A stretch of DNA of 64,000 nucleotides from Mugil cephalus (lineage: Eukaryota; Chordata; Actinopteri; Mugiliformes; Mugilidae). Shown in pieces: positions 25,701-38,421 of the stretch; the stretch's first letter is position 1; the number at the start of each line of letters is the position of its first letter. The notes under the pieces are model-generated. The model saw nothing but the letters and a program-made list of their open reading frames with translations, did not search any database and was not told the origin of the DNA. The stretch spans positions 20,717,629 through 20,781,628 of the forward strand of contig NC_061787.1 of NCBI RefSeq assembly GCF_022458985.1, read 5' to 3'. Made by a program: the position numbers and the translations under genes.

Positions 25701-27261
25701 AGATATGCAGTCAAAGATTGGATCACACGAATGCATCCTAAATGCGGGGTTTGTCCTGGGTTGGTCCTAAAGCTGGTCTCTTTTTGGTGTTTGAGAAATA
25801 CCAAATGCCAAATCAAACTGTACATAAAAACACACAAAATCCAAAGAAATCCTGAATTATCTGTATTCTAAACTTTATAGTTCATTTGAAACGCACACAT
25901 TCAGTTGTATCTCAACATAGCTCATAGTGGAATTGGTTTTAATTATCTTAATCTTTGTGTGAATTGTCTTTTCTATTGACATCGGCATCTTAGACAGAGA
26001 ATGCGGAACATGTCCAAGGCACTATAGCCCAGTGAGCAGAGGAGTGTCTGTCTGCTGATTTGAATATGTCACCATGGTTGCAAACACCCACTCATTTCAG
26101 ATCAATAGGGTCTCAAGAGCCTGGGGATTGGTTGGCAGATCAACAACAAACCTCTCTACTAGCCACCGGGAGGGGGTCCTTGCCCCGTCCACAGAGTGGC
26201 CACATAACACCCCCTCCACACACTAAGAAAGACGGATTACTCCCCTTTCAATTACCACCAAGGGTTTCAAGCGACAGACACGAGTAAGGAGAATGAAATT
26301 TGTGAATTAAGCGACAACAGAGACATGGAACTTAACATCCAATACCCTGGCCATGCCCCTAAAAGCTGTAGGGAACCAGCGATATACCACACTTGATGCT
26401 GGACAGGGTGTTGTTTTTGTCATTTGCTGCAACACAATAAGTGCAAAGACCAAAAGAACAAGAGTAGACAATCACATCGTTCAACAAGATGAGAAATGCT
26501 GGGACACGTCAGCGAGGGATGAACAGTTTGGGGGAGGGGGTGGTGGTGGTGGACGGGGTTTAACACAGGAATGTTCTGTACACAACCCCTTAATCCAGAT
26601 ATATAAGAAGATTGCATTCTAGTATGTGTGTGGAGGTGGGGGCAGTGTGTCCAGGCTGGGCTGACCTGTAAGCCCCTCTGTCTCCACGGTTGCTGGTGCA
26701 TGAAGCTTAACCAGCGAAACCTATAACACTTATCAGATGATTATGGCACTCTGTCCTGCTCCGTCTCCGTGGTTTAATCTATGCACAACAATGTTCTAGT
26801 AGCTATTCTCCTACTGGGGAAAATACAAACAGAAAGCACTGCTATAAAGTTGATATTCACAAAAGAATCTTTATACTATAAATAAACTTCCATCTTTTTT
26901 TATGGTTTCAAATTAATCAAGAAAATCGAAATAATGTCTCGTCACTGGGGACAGTTTGATTTGGCCAAATGTTGGCAACATTAATTCAGTAATATCAGGG
27001 AAGTGAAGTGAAAATATGAGCACTAATGAGGTGAATCTGTGCGAGCAGATGGTTAGCAGCACTGAGGTCAAAGGAGCTCTGCTATCAGATACCCCTTCAC
27101 TATTTAGAGAGAACAGATTTAGTCACCATTAGTGGAAAACAATACAACGTCCCCCCCCAGGGTGACATGATGGAAAGAAACTGCAGGGGGAAGTGTAAGA
27201 GGCTTAACCAAACATATTATTTTTATTATTATTACTAGTGTACTAATTAATTACGGAATTT

Positions 27262-27324
27262 CAGTGTTTCCCGCAAAATTTCACGAGACCCTGACATTTT
27301 TGTGTTAAAGTATGGGAAACCCTG
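27262..27324. mobile_element. 63-bp element with hAT-like inverted ends
   Basis: The left end CAGTGTTTCCCGCA and the inverted right end CAGGGTTTCCCATA agree at 11 of 14 positions and match the 'CAGxGTTTCCC' termini of some hAT elements. The element is flanked on both sides by AATTT. hAT insertions normally duplicate 8 bp, so the 5-bp match is only partial support. It would be an extreme internal-deletion derivative with no coding capacity. Confidence 0.55.
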
Positions 27325-27851
27325 AATTTAGCCTGATTACCGACTTCATGGTTTTGTAAAAGTGGTGTATTAGAGTGATATTTAAAGTAGCACAAGGCTG
27401 AAGACACTCCCAAACACACATTTGTTTTGCTTCAAACCAGATAATGCTGATGTCACCAAGGTCCATCACAACTGGAAAAAAGTCAGGCCTTGTCAGGCAG
27501 TGGTGGGGAAAAAATAAGCCGGCTAAATCCTTCCATTCCTTTCTTTCGACCAAACTAAACACAGGACATGAGTTCACAGAACCAAGGTTTCCTTAGGGGT
27601 GTTTTAAACACTAGCTGGTCCACATGTTTATGACCGGATCTCTGACAGAATAATCAACGACCCTTCAGTCAACTACACAAAGAGGTGAGCAAGCTGGCCA
27701 ATGGTGTTGCAGAGGCAGCAGAGCATGGAGGGAACACTGAGACATCCGTTACTGCTGGCATATCCATTTCATTAATGGACACTGGGAGCGCCTCTCTGCC
27801 AATCAAACACAAGGGCACTGAAAGGGCTGCTGGCCTTGGAAGCTTCTACCA

Positions 27852-27872
27852 TGTGTGTGTGTGTGTGTGTGT
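27852..27872. repeat. (TG)n microsatellite
   Basis: About ten TG units in the arhgap12 intron. Confidence 0.95.
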
Positions 27873-28969
27873 TTTATCTGGGAGCTATTTGTGGCCAACT
27901 TTGAGGGAAATGTACAGAGACACGCACTGTATCTTAATAAAGGTTTAGTCGGACAACACCCCTCTGAGATTAAAACCCAACGGACTTGTGTTGATGCTGT
28001 GTTAAAACTGGATTTGCTCTTTGAAATGACTGTTTGGGTACAGAGCAGTAAAGCTGGCAGAAGGATCCAGACTGGTCCACAGTGGTATAGTGTGCTCGCT
28101 CTGTGTCCCCTTTGTTTTCCTCTGTAGCATCTCTGTTCAGCAACAGCTGCTGGTGGAAAGTTCCGAGGACAAAAACACAGTTTCTGGAAAGTCAATTCAT
28201 CGGTGCACGACTGGAGCAACACGTCCTCAACAAGCTAAGACTGACAACACAACACAATGATACACCCACAACCAGAAACAAGACAAAACGGAGCAGCACA
28301 GTGTGATGTGTCAGGTTAATTACATGCTACCACGCCTCGGCAAATCCTCTACACCTTTGCACAATCCTGTACAAAAAGCAGCAGCTACTAGTTGACGGTG
28401 ACAGACCAATTCCAGTTCTAACCTTAACAGTAAATGACCTTTGGCAAGACGGCCACGAGCAGGACTATTTCTGCGCTGATCGATTCACAGCTCATCCTTT
28501 GTGTCTTTGGCAGCCACACCACGTAATTAATGATAGCGGCGGCACATGACAGAGACAATATGTGGCCCTTGATGCATCGAGACTCCTACGCTCCGATGCT
28601 TTCTCCGGTCCTCCCACGCACCAGCAACCAGCTGTACCTCCCCTGAGGAAAGTTGTGAGTGCAGTGGAAGCAGAGGATGGCTCACGTACTTTATATCATC
28701 TGTCATCTGCTGCAGATAGTTGTAGCTTTTACCTAAATCAGTGAGAAATAGACAAGCTGTTCCAAGACAAAAGACACGGATGTGAACAAGGCTAACATCT
28801 GATTTATTTAGTGATCTCTGATGGGACACTAATTTTATTTGGCCGTTACTCGTTTCAGGTCTGCCATGAACTAAACTAAAACAAAGTCCTTGTAGCACAC
28901 TTTTTCTTTCGGTTAGCCAGCATAAAAGCTGCTAAAATTTAAGAAAAAAAAGAAGACAGAAATTTGTAA

Positions 28970-29200
28970 ATTTTGCATTGTGGATGTTTAGTGAGGTGGT
29001 AGTAGGAGATCATCACTCGATACTACCAACTTGATTCACAGTTATAAAAAAAGGAATATATAACACTTCCAGTCAGACAAAAAGAAGAGAAGTTTTCTAG
29101 AGCCATGTTTCCTACTCTCTCCACACTACATTAATTTTGACAAAAACATTTATTGGGCTGAATCCAGTCCAGGGAAGACAAGAAAACTACAGGTGAGGAA
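28970..29200. repeat. Unnamed dispersed repeat, copy 2
   Basis: Collinear, diverged match to 7535-7925, with the same order of blocks ('ccaacttgattca', 'cactacattaattttgaca', 'tttattgggctgaa', 'gaagacaagaaaactacagg'). No coding content. Confidence 0.65.
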
Positions 29201-29246
29201 TTTTAGTTAATTTCTGATCGGATGGAGACTCAGTATTAAAAGTAGG

Positions 29247-29800
29247 GATGTAACGATCCCATATTTGTATCGGTATCGGTACCAATATTGAAGAAAATTC
29301 TAGATTGGGTGGATCGGTGACAATGAGCCGATCCACATCGATAATGGATGTTTAATTCCCATTTGCACTTAACTATATTAAGAGCTGATTGCTATTTATT
29401 TTGAAAGTCTACCAAACAAGCTTGTGAAGCTCCTTTATTAATCATTTAATATTTATTTTGTTTTACATTGGATTCTGAATCCCCTAATTGCACTGACTGA
29501 ACCAGTTACACTTGTTATATTTTTATGGTAAAGATTGTTTCACTGTTGCACAATTATTAAATAAGTAATTCAGTACATTTATATCTGTTTATTTGTTTTT
29601 TAAAAAATATGAAAGAAATTTAAGTCAAGTCTGATGTTGCCTTGCACAAAAGAATGGTCCCAGTCCTTTCCACACAATGAAACTTACCGTTTGTTACCAT
29701 AATTCTGCGCTGTTTTTCTGTATCGGTATCAGATCGGTACCGGCTGAGCCTCAGATATTCCCTAATTAAATCCCTAATTAAAAGGTATTGGATCGGGGGG
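29247..29800. mobile_element. Putative nonautonomous hAT-like DNA element
   Basis: The left end, 'gggatgtaacgatcccatat', is followed by repeated 'tatcggtatcggtac' motifs. The right side carries 'tctgtatcggtatcagatcg' and 'gtattggatcggg'. This architecture, a 'gggatgtaacgat' end with 'atcgg'-rich subterminal repeats, is typical of fish hAT-like MITEs. No transposase is visible. The right border is uncertain. Confidence 0.5.
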
Positions 29801-32800
29801 CAAAAATATTTGATAAGGAATCTCTAAACAAAAGACATGACTTAGATTGAAGATACAAGAATTTGCCTCAATAGACCAATGTCAGTGCTGAGTTCTGATA
29901 CAGGAAGCATACTAGTGTCAGTGAGAGGAAGAAGCATTGCCAACCCTGAGGCAGATTCCTGTGTAACAAGAGAAAGCGGAAACAGAGCTTAGAGAAAACT
30001 CCACTTAATGCAGCTGTGGCCGAAGACACTTTTATAGATGGAAAGCGATATCTAAAGCACTTTACCGCTATTGTGCTCTTGAGCACATACATCTATCCCA
30101 GACAGCACTCAAAGACATAAAAAAGGGACACAGTTCCCCCGACATCAGAGTGTAAGCACAGCTTGACCTGTCCGCTCAACCAAAGCAGGAGGCCGCTGGG
30201 GGGGAATGACTAGCAGCTGTTTAAAAGGCTCTGGACGCAGCCAGCATCAGTTATGTAACTGTGCACCGAGAGCCCGGCGCCCTGAGCATCATCACTTGTA
30301 TGCAAACACAGACCTCTGTGGAAAACAAAGCAGGGGGGTGGTCAAGTTACTTGCTAAATAAATCCGACACGAGGACACCCACACGTGCTCAACACCGTCG
30401 AGAACATATAATAGTGCACGCAGCAGTTGGTGCTGTCAGTCTGAATGCTTCGAGGTGAAACACCACAGGCAGAAGAAATCACACGAGGGCCGCTGGTGTA
30501 TAAACAGCCAGGTGCACAGCGAGGCATTCTTACCTTCTCTGGGTACATGCTGTCCCAGTCCACGAGCTGCAGCAGTGAGCAAGGCCCAGTTAGAGGGACA
30601 GAGAACGACAGGCGGCGGGCTAAATAAACCACAGAGAGCAGTCGAGTGAGGAGGAGGAGAAGAAGAGGGTGAGAGCGGGAGTGCGCAAATTAAATAGGTG
30701 ATGCACCCCCCGTCATCTGCTGTGTGAATAAACGCCGCGCCGCATCACAGGCTGACAGGCAGAGAAGCTTTATGGAAGCTGGAGCCCAGAGAGCTACAAC
30801 CAACGGGTTAGACCGACACAAAGAGGAAGTTGTGCAGCAAAGTCTTCTCTGTCATAGATGTATCTCAACGACTTGAACACTCCTGCAGTTTATCTGCAAT
30901 TATATCCTCATATTTTATATTTATTACCACGCCTTAGGCAGTTGGAGTCATGTGATGGGCTTTCCCGTCTTAACTGTGTCTCTGCCCTAATAAAGTTAGT
31001 GTCTAGACTTGCAAGGAACAGATAAATGGGTGGTGCCATAAAAGTTCAGGTTTTTACTTTAGAAGATGGTATTTCTGCTTGTGTTCTGTCCTAACTATTT
31101 CAGGGCAAAATCAGGGATTTCTTTGTAGGTCTGGAAGCCAATCAAACAATAAATAAATACAGTCTTGTGGTAAATGTAAAAAGCTTTTGCTGATAAGAAC
31201 ATTTGGATGTATTGACTTGTTGCAAATAAAAATAATGTGTGTAATAGTGAAACTAAAACCCAATGATTTTCCATTTCCGAAGCATCTCCTTGTTACTAAC
31301 ATGTTTAGACCAGTAAGCTAGCGCCGTTGTTCTTTGTGGCAACATAGAAGGAAGTAAGAAGTACGGGAATAGTTTTAACTCTTCTCTTAGTTGATGAGAC
31401 AGCACCAAGTAAATTTACTTCCACACTTCTACTAACTGATCCATCCAGTCAAGTCTGCTCTCACTTTCTCAATTATCAGGGGTAATTAAAAAGTAAGAAT
31501 TAGAAGGGAATAAATAATCAGCAAGAGCAACGTGTCCACCTGGTTGAGCATTAAAGCTACACTACACAACCTTTAAGCAGCAGTGTGAACAGCGGCCTCT
31601 GTGGCCACAACTGGTAATTCAATGGATGTCAATAGAAACCCATAATTGTGCAATCACAGCAACAGACAGTTTAGATTTATGCATGCTTTAACAGAATTAA
31701 CTATTTTGTACAGGGAAGTCAAGGTTAACATTTGTTCCGTTATCGCGACCTCAGCTCAAACAGTAGCTGAGAAAATCAGGAAGGAAAGCCAACAGCATCT
31801 GAAGTGCCGTCGTAGAATATGCTTTTTATCTGTGGAAGGTTGCAATACGCCCTGCCAAAAATCCCAAAAGAAAAAAAAGAGCAGAAAGTAGAAATGAATA
31901 AGTAACTGGTAAAGGGGTACAGGACCGGGTCAGCTACAAAGTCCTGCCAGAGGGTTTTCAGGACAAAAAGAGTTCCCTGCTTTTACAACCGATCAGAACT
32001 AATTTATGAACTGAGCGGGAGCTTTCTGGACAGCTCAGATGTTGAGAGTAATGCACACTTGAAAAATATACTTTCAAGATTCATTTAACAGATATAGAAA
32101 TCATGATTGATCAGTTATATATATCAATCTATTGGCAGCCCTAACTTTAGGATAATTCCCACACTACAGTTTACCAGTACACAGACACGGTTAAAAGATA
32201 GTTGAGCGAGCATGTGTAGCTGGCAGCTAAACTGCGGATTAACTTGGCTTATGATTGTAAACCAGAGAAAGGACAACTCAACCAACAGAGCCAAACATCA
32301 AGCAATGGCAACAGAACAAGACAGAGCAAACCAGCTAATGCTCCAGCTTAAGACTGGTAAGATCTGCAGCATTTCACTTCGTGAACGACCTAAAGTTAGT
32401 GTGAGGTTTAGTTTTGTCTGGTCTCTCACTTTTTTCTCTTCTTGGCGCCCACATCAGTGTCTGTAGCGAGAATATCGAGCTTGCGCTCGTTGTTTAGGGG
32501 ATAAAATAAGAGCATATTGCTGCCGCTTTGCAGATTCAAAGATTTATGGGTGAAAGTGTCAAATGCAGATTTGATCTGATTCAAAACGTTTTCCACTGTG
32601 TGCAAAGAAGTAAATAATTAGAGTATCTGATGATATTCTGGTGCCGTGTGTGGCTGCTTCTTTCCAAAGGCACTGCTCTTGAAAATACAAATAATTACAA
32701 AACCATGACAAGAAACAGAAAGCTAGAAAGCTGCACCTTGCACAACAGACATGTTATTCCTTAACCCCTGAGCCCAATGTCAACATCAGCTCTTGTGGTT

Positions 32801-33202
32801 GTCTAGAAGTCTCGGGCCCGTGGGGCTCACAGGTTTAATCCTCTCGCTGTATCACAGAGGCACGTACCCGTACGGATGGGAAAAAATAAAAGAAACAGTG
32901 GTCACAAATTAAAGTGTGAAATCACATCTGAGATCCAGACAGTGGTGCGCACGGGAGAATAAGACGGCAACCGTAGAAGGGAAAGCAAGAAAACAGAGAG
33001 AGAGAGAAAAGTAGAAGAGAAACTTTAAAAAAAGAGGAAAGGGAAGAGAAATCAAATGGAATGCAGACAAACTGAGGGAGCCTCTCGCACGAACACAGCA
33101 GATGCACAATTTGCTCAAGTTTAATATTAGATTACAGAAAGGCTTCGCTTTGGAGGGCAAAGCAGACCTTTACTGGCTTAGCTGGCCTGTTGCTGCACTG
33201 TA

Positions 33203-33225
33203 TGTGTGTGTGTGTGTGTGTGTGT
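33203..33225. repeat. (TG)n microsatellite
   Basis: About 11 TG units, uninterrupted. Confidence 0.95.
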
Positions 33226-35549
33226 AAGCACTGAGGCTGGAATGTCAAGTATGCGCTGGAAAACAAGCAGGGGCCTCCTTTTTTTCAGCCGGTCTGGGAG
33301 TAAGACTCTGGCACGGCTCCAGGTGACGGGGCACATCGGACAGGAGATGGTCACAGCAGCGCTCCCAATCATATCTGGTATTTACGAGATGTTAATGTAA
33401 TAAGAGCACGCTTCCCTGTACTCACTTCAAAGGATTTTTGGAAATTGGCTGTAAAGAGTCTCAGCCGCAAATTTGAGGCTCCGCAGGCAAAGAATCCGTT
33501 TAGAAAAACATGTAATTAGCAGGTTATTGTGGCGCTGGGTGTTTAGGAACAGGTCATTTCTCTACAGTAAACTGTTCCCAGGACGAGTGAGACCGAAAGG
33601 CTTTCTCGTCATTGTCCTTTACATGAACAATAAGCGCATTCTGCTTCACGTGGGAGAAAATCCACGTCACTGGACAATAATGATCCGATTCACTGCACCA
33701 AAATAGCTGCAGTGAATTGATCAAACATTTGTTTCTGGGACTGAACCTGTTTTCAAAGGCCAACCCCATATAGCAGAAGAACATTTGCCTTCACCGCTGA
33801 GCCCCTCTTACACATCCTCAGCCTTTGCTCTGTTGCACAAGTCAGCAAACATACAACTTGGCAGAGCCGAGCCACGTGCTCCCTCTGCGTTTCACTCACA
33901 CGAGGAAAGAAAACAACTCTGTCTACAACTCAGCAGATCAGCTCAGGCGCTTCACGACATCCAGTTTTAATGCCCTCCTCCATCTTTAATGGTGACCTTG
34001 TAGCTTTGCTCTTTCAAGCCGTTCGTTTCATTCACAGCTCGCGGGCTACAGCTAATCTCCAGATTCACCCAAACATGAAAACACATCCGTCTGGCCTCCC
34101 GTCCCTGGATTTCTGCCTATCCCAGCGGGGCCACGAGCGGCTCTGCAGCAACCCTCAACCTCCCCCCTCTCCACTGCGTTCAGACCACACAGCGGGCTGA
34201 ACGCAGACAGACGCCGACCTCAACTCAGCTGTTTCCTTTTGTTTTTCAAACCCCTTTGAGAATCTGACGAATCGAGCCAGTTATGTCACTGGTGGCTGCA
34301 GACGTCCTTACAGCGGACCTTCCAGGAGATTTCTCCAAAACGAGACATGCGGCTTACTTTAAGGGGAATGACTGATCCAGCTTGTAATCTCCGGGAATTA
34401 CAGGTTTCATTATTGACATGCAGTGCACAGACTACAGGGAGTTACTTAACAGCTAAATGTCATGGAATTATGAAAGACAGGGAGGCTCCGGTAGTGGCTG
34501 ATACCTTGTCTGGAGTATGATTGTGTGAAATGGTATAAAAGTTGTTTGGGGGGACTCTTGAAGGGTTTCTAATCAGACAGTGAGTGAGTGCAGGGCAGCC
34601 CTCTGGCTCCACGGTGCAAAGCCACAGACACAAACACTTCTAGGGCCACCGCACCGTGGCCTTTAGGACACATCCCTTGAGAAAGTAAACAACAGTCTGG
34701 CCTCTCACTCAAACCCACAAGGCTGCTTCATCCACTCATTAACTGAATGAAAAAAGCTGCGTCCCATCAAAAACACAAAACTTTTAAAATAGTAGAGAAA
34801 TTCAATACATTTAATGCGAAAGGGGGATTTAAGTGGTGTGGCTTGTTGCATTCTCTCAAGAAAATAAACACTCTTGCCAGGTTCCTGCAAAGTGAGAAAA
34901 AGAGGTTTATTTAACCAATCCCTTAAGAGCATATTAGCTGTGCATTTAGAGGGGAGGTTGGAAACAAAAGAAGGGTTCAACAGGAGGATGGGACAGTGTG
35001 GCCACCGATCCAGGAAACTCATCGTGGTGCCGAGGAGGCCGGGAGGAGGCCGGGAGCGGACCGTCAGCTGCTACCGCCGTCAGCGCCTCAGAGATAAGCA
35101 AATTACACATGGAAAGCATGAAGAGACGCAGAGGCATTAATCGCCACCCGGACATCAAATCAAATCAATTAGAGGTGGCCACCTGGCACTTGAATGGAGG
35201 CATGTCAGTGACAAATCCTTCAGATGGATCCGTCTATCTGGGCCCCGTGGCTCCTTCAGAGGGAACGTGTAAATGGGAGGAGGAGCTGTGTTTGTGGAGA
35301 GGGGAAACCCAACGGTTGGTGCGTGTATAAGGAGGAAACTGGATGAAACTTAATAGAGATGTACCCATCAGGGAAGATCACAACACTAAACGTGTCTGCT
35401 GTGTGGAAGAACTTTAATTTACTCTGGTAAATTAAGTATTTGAATTTGGATCAGGACAAAGCGATCGTTAAAACTCGACAGCCCTGATGTTATCTAATGT
35501 AGTTACACCATGTAGTTGCAATTTTTTTCTACATATGCATATTTTGCTT

Positions 35550-35680
35550 ATACTATTGTGTTTCATTTATTTTATTATTTTTCTCCTTCAATTATTTTAT
35601 TTATTTTTATTTAGTATTATTATTAGTAGTAGCAGCAGCAGTAGTATTGTACGTGTTATATATTTATTTTTTTTAATCAT
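35550..35680. repeat. AT-rich low-complexity block with (TAG/CAG)n
   Basis: T-rich sequence of TTTATT units followed by 'attattattagtagtag' and 'cagcagcagtagta'. A short ORF through it is a composition artefact. Confidence 0.75.
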
Positions 35681-37213
35681 CTTATAACTATTTATGATGT
35701 GCAACTCATTAACTGTGGCCAAGCAATCAATAAAGATCAATTAAATCTAATTATAGTCATTTGCTCCCAGTGATCGTCATGTCATGCTGTATTATTCAAC
35801 TGTAAAATGCTCATATCTTGATCACACTTTTTTTTAATAACCACAAAGGAGAGATGAAAACAAACATCTGACTGTATGACTGTTGCATTTATTTGGAGCT
35901 CAGAAAAGCCTCAGCCTCAATAATCTAGCGCCCATACTCTCTAGAACCAGCCAGTTCGTCTGCACCGGAGCAATGACAGGAAGCAGCGGAAGCGGGGGAA
36001 CTTTAAAGAATTGGGTTTTTCTGCAGGGTCATTGACTCGCCTGGCAACCGGCCAAACACGACAAACTAACACAACTTCACAAAAGGCACAAAGAGAAGGG
36101 GGAGTGGGTCCCACCTGCACCAGCGACCACAGACGGCCCAGAGCCTGACGGGGAGCTCTGGCTGAATCCTGTCTGCTGTCTGTTCCTTATCCGCCTCACC
36201 AGCTCTTACTGTAGCCTGACAATAAAAAAAAAAAAAACACCCCAAAGGACTGCCCATGCAAATGTAAATGTCTCAGTGAAATGTTTATTTTGGCCCGTGT
36301 GATTTGACAAGCGTGAAATTAATTCCAGAAGAAAGCCTCTTCTTGCCTTGATGGAGCCTTCTGGAGGTGTGTCAGCTCTGACCCACAAACCGTTTAACAT
36401 CCCACATGTCTCTGCCTCTCAAATCTTAAACTGTGTTGGTGTGCATCCATTCTCACTTTCCCCGCACATGGCGTTCACACTCGCACATGCTCCCGCTCAC
36501 ACAGTGGTCCCCATGGCGGGGCGACCGGGGGCTACAGACTGATCCTCGGCAGATATGACCTACTTTTTCTATTCAAGCCCGTCTCTCTTTGTTCGCTCCG
36601 CGGTGGAGGAGGCTGCAGCCTGTGGAACAAAGAACACAAGCAGCACTTGGAGCCTTCAAACAAGCAGGCCCTGCCTAGATACAGCCGCCCCAAAAATGGC
36701 TCACGAAAGGCAGTGCTGCTTGGATGCTCGGACTCCCACCGTCTTGAAATCTCCTGCCTTTTCTTACCACTTTGATCTACCACCGCTGCTGACGAGGGAG
36801 GATAAGCCCCAGTTCCTGCAGTCTTCAAGCCATTCTCCCGGCTCGGGGGGATGAGACAGATAAAACGGTATCACGGGTGTGGGAGGAGGCCTCGAGTTAT
36901 CAGTCTGGAGACTGGAAGGTCAGGAGGGGGGAGGAAATTAATTTTATGTTTTCATTGGGGGGCATCAGGAAGTCTGGATCCCTGCAGATAGCGAACCCCT
37001 TGCAGAGATAATCTCTCTCAAAGCATCAGCTTTGGGTGTAATGATACCTTGACGCACCTTCCCGTGGCACAAACACATCACGGCAGCAAAAGTGACAACC
37101 TTCGCAAACACAACTACCTGAGGACGCTCAGTTACAGACCCCTCCATTTAACAGCAGAGCTATGAACAGATCATTTAGCTTTAATCACCCAACTGCAACA
37201 GCTGCCACCCTCC

Positions 37214-37230
37214 AAAAAAAAAAAAAAAAA
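37214..37230. repeat. Poly(A) tract (17 A)
   Basis: An uninterrupted A run about 425 bp below the arhgap12 SH3-exon donor. No retroposon body is recognised. Confidence 0.85.
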
Positions 37231-37654
37231 CACGAACAAATTACGCTTAAAGGGCAACAGCAGAATATTAAAAATAAGCAAGTGGCAACTGTGGATGCTT
37301 TTGACAAATCTGGCTAATGATGCATGAAAGAGTCGAGGTAGAGTGGAGCAGGGGATGCAGAGACGGTGCAGAATAAAGAACTTGTAACCTCTGAAGTAAT
37401 AACTGGGACAAGGGCAGCGATTTGCAGCCGGGCCGCAGAGACAAAAATGAGCAGAAGGTGCGAAATAAGCCAGAGAGGAGGAAACAACAGCATGTGATAA
37501 AGGTCAGTATTTTCTGTTCGCTTAACAGCAGTGATACACCCAGAGGTGTTATCTTGCTTGACGCCCTCATAATCTTTGGTGTTGTGACTGATTTCCTTCC
37601 ATTCCCTTCACAAACGCACAAACTGAAGCAGATCGTGGAAGGAAGGCAACATAC

Positions 37655-38329
37655 CTGCATGTGTTCGGTCGAGCTGCTGCTCAGTTCGTCCCCAGACTCG
37701 GAGTCGTTGCGCAGCTTGCAGAGCGCCTCTGCCGGCGGCTCAGACGGGGGGGAGGACTTGTCGGCATCCGGACTGTTGTTTGCCACTTTGAGAGGAGGCG
37801 AATCGGCCCGAGTCCGTGGCAGCGTGGAGTTGTTGGCGTGGTGGTGGTGGTGGTTGTTGTTGTTGTGAAGAAGTACCAGTTCGGCCACCAGCTTGCAGTG
37901 ATGCGGACTCCCCATGTTCTGGTTAGCGTCCTTGGGCAGCGAGGGTGGTGTGACGCGGTCGGACGACGGCGAGGGCGTGGAGGACGGCGAAGGGCGCCCA
38001 AAGCTGGACATTTCCGGCTGAGGCCTGTTGAGGTTCTCGTCGGATGCCCGGCAGATATCTAGAACGGTGGGCTTGGCCCTCAGCGCGGGTTTCTGCGGGG
38101 GCAGCAGTGCCCGGCGCACCTCCTTGACATACTGCGCTGGTACGTAGAACGCCTTCGTGCCCTCCTCCTTCTTCACCTGCCACCAGTCCTCGTTGGTCTT
38201 CTTCACCAGCATGTAGCACTCGCCCTGGCGGATAGTCACCATCTTGTCTTTGGCCTTGTACTCGTAGTCGTACTCCACTTCGATGTAGACCTGGCCCGGG
38301 GCGATGGCCAGCCCCTCCCTGTCGGCCAT
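37655..38329 (-). CDS. arhgap12: arhgap12 first coding exon: SH3 domain
   Basis: This 225-codon exon starts at the ATG at 38329 (MADREGLAIAPGQVYIEVEY) and ends in phase 0 at a donor (ATG CAG then GTATGT). Residues 12-72 form an SH3 domain: the ALYDY-equivalent VEYDYEY, the EDWWQVK block and the final FYVPAQYVKEV are all present. Human ARHGAP12 opens with a closely similar segment (GQVYIEVEYDYEYEAKDRKI, then DWWQV and FYVPAQYVKEV). Then comes a Pro/Ser-rich disordered linker, with DANQNMG also shared with human, and a closing NDSESGDELSSSSTE, nearly identical to human. The family inactivates Rho GTPases through a C-terminal RhoGAP domain that lies outside this window. An unusual Asn4-His5 run sits at residues 156-164. 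The reading past 37655 (353 codons to a stop) is intron, not protein. Confidence 0.95.
37838..37864 (-). repeat. arhgap12: Coding (AAC)4(CAC)5 trinucleotide repeat in arhgap12
   Basis: Four AAC codons and then five CAC codons encode Asn156-159 and His160-164. The repeats are pure at DNA level, which suggests recent slippage. The human protein has no matching run at this point in the linker as I recall it. Confidence 0.85.
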
Positions 38330-38421
38330 GACTGCCGGAACAAGAGCTTGAACTCTGACCTCAGCTGCTCAGCGTCCCAGGCCTGGAGGGCTCCTCATGT
38401 CTGACTGGGATAACGGCTGGA
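38330..38421 (-). other. arhgap12: arhgap12 5' untranslated part of the SH3 exon, with a short uORF
   Basis: A good acceptor (pyrimidine-rich TGTGTTCTCTCACGCAG, ending at 38422) places the exon start at 38421, giving 92 bases of leader before the ATG. A short upstream frame, ATG at 38398 to TGA at 38369 (MRSPPGLGR), lies in it. The exon start is inferred from the splice motif alone. Confidence 0.6.

Larger units (their letters stand above)
1483..37654 (-). other. arhgap12: Large arhgap12 intron (36.2 kb) between the SH3 and WW exons
   Basis: The intron is bounded by the donor GTATGT (from 37654) and the acceptor CCCACAG (ending at 1483); both flanking exons are in phase 0. Open reading frames inside are short, lack homology I recognise and do not form spliced sets. 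The content is simple repeats, transposon remnants (listed separately) and unique DNA. Stretches with no recognisable feature include about 1.5-3.6, 5.5-6.6, 8.4-10.5, 12.1-13.7, 13.8-15.1, 19.9-21.7, 24.9-25.3, 30-31.5 and 32-37 kb. Conserved noncoding elements could lie there but cannot be identified without alignment. Confidence 0.85.

Noticed and set aside
37268..37654. C-terminal extension of the arhgap12 SH3-exon frame (VCCLPSTICFSLCVC onward, to 353 codons)
   Set aside because: The frame crosses a consensus donor (CAG then GTATGT) exactly where homology to ARHGAP12 breaks off; the following sequence is intron read-through.
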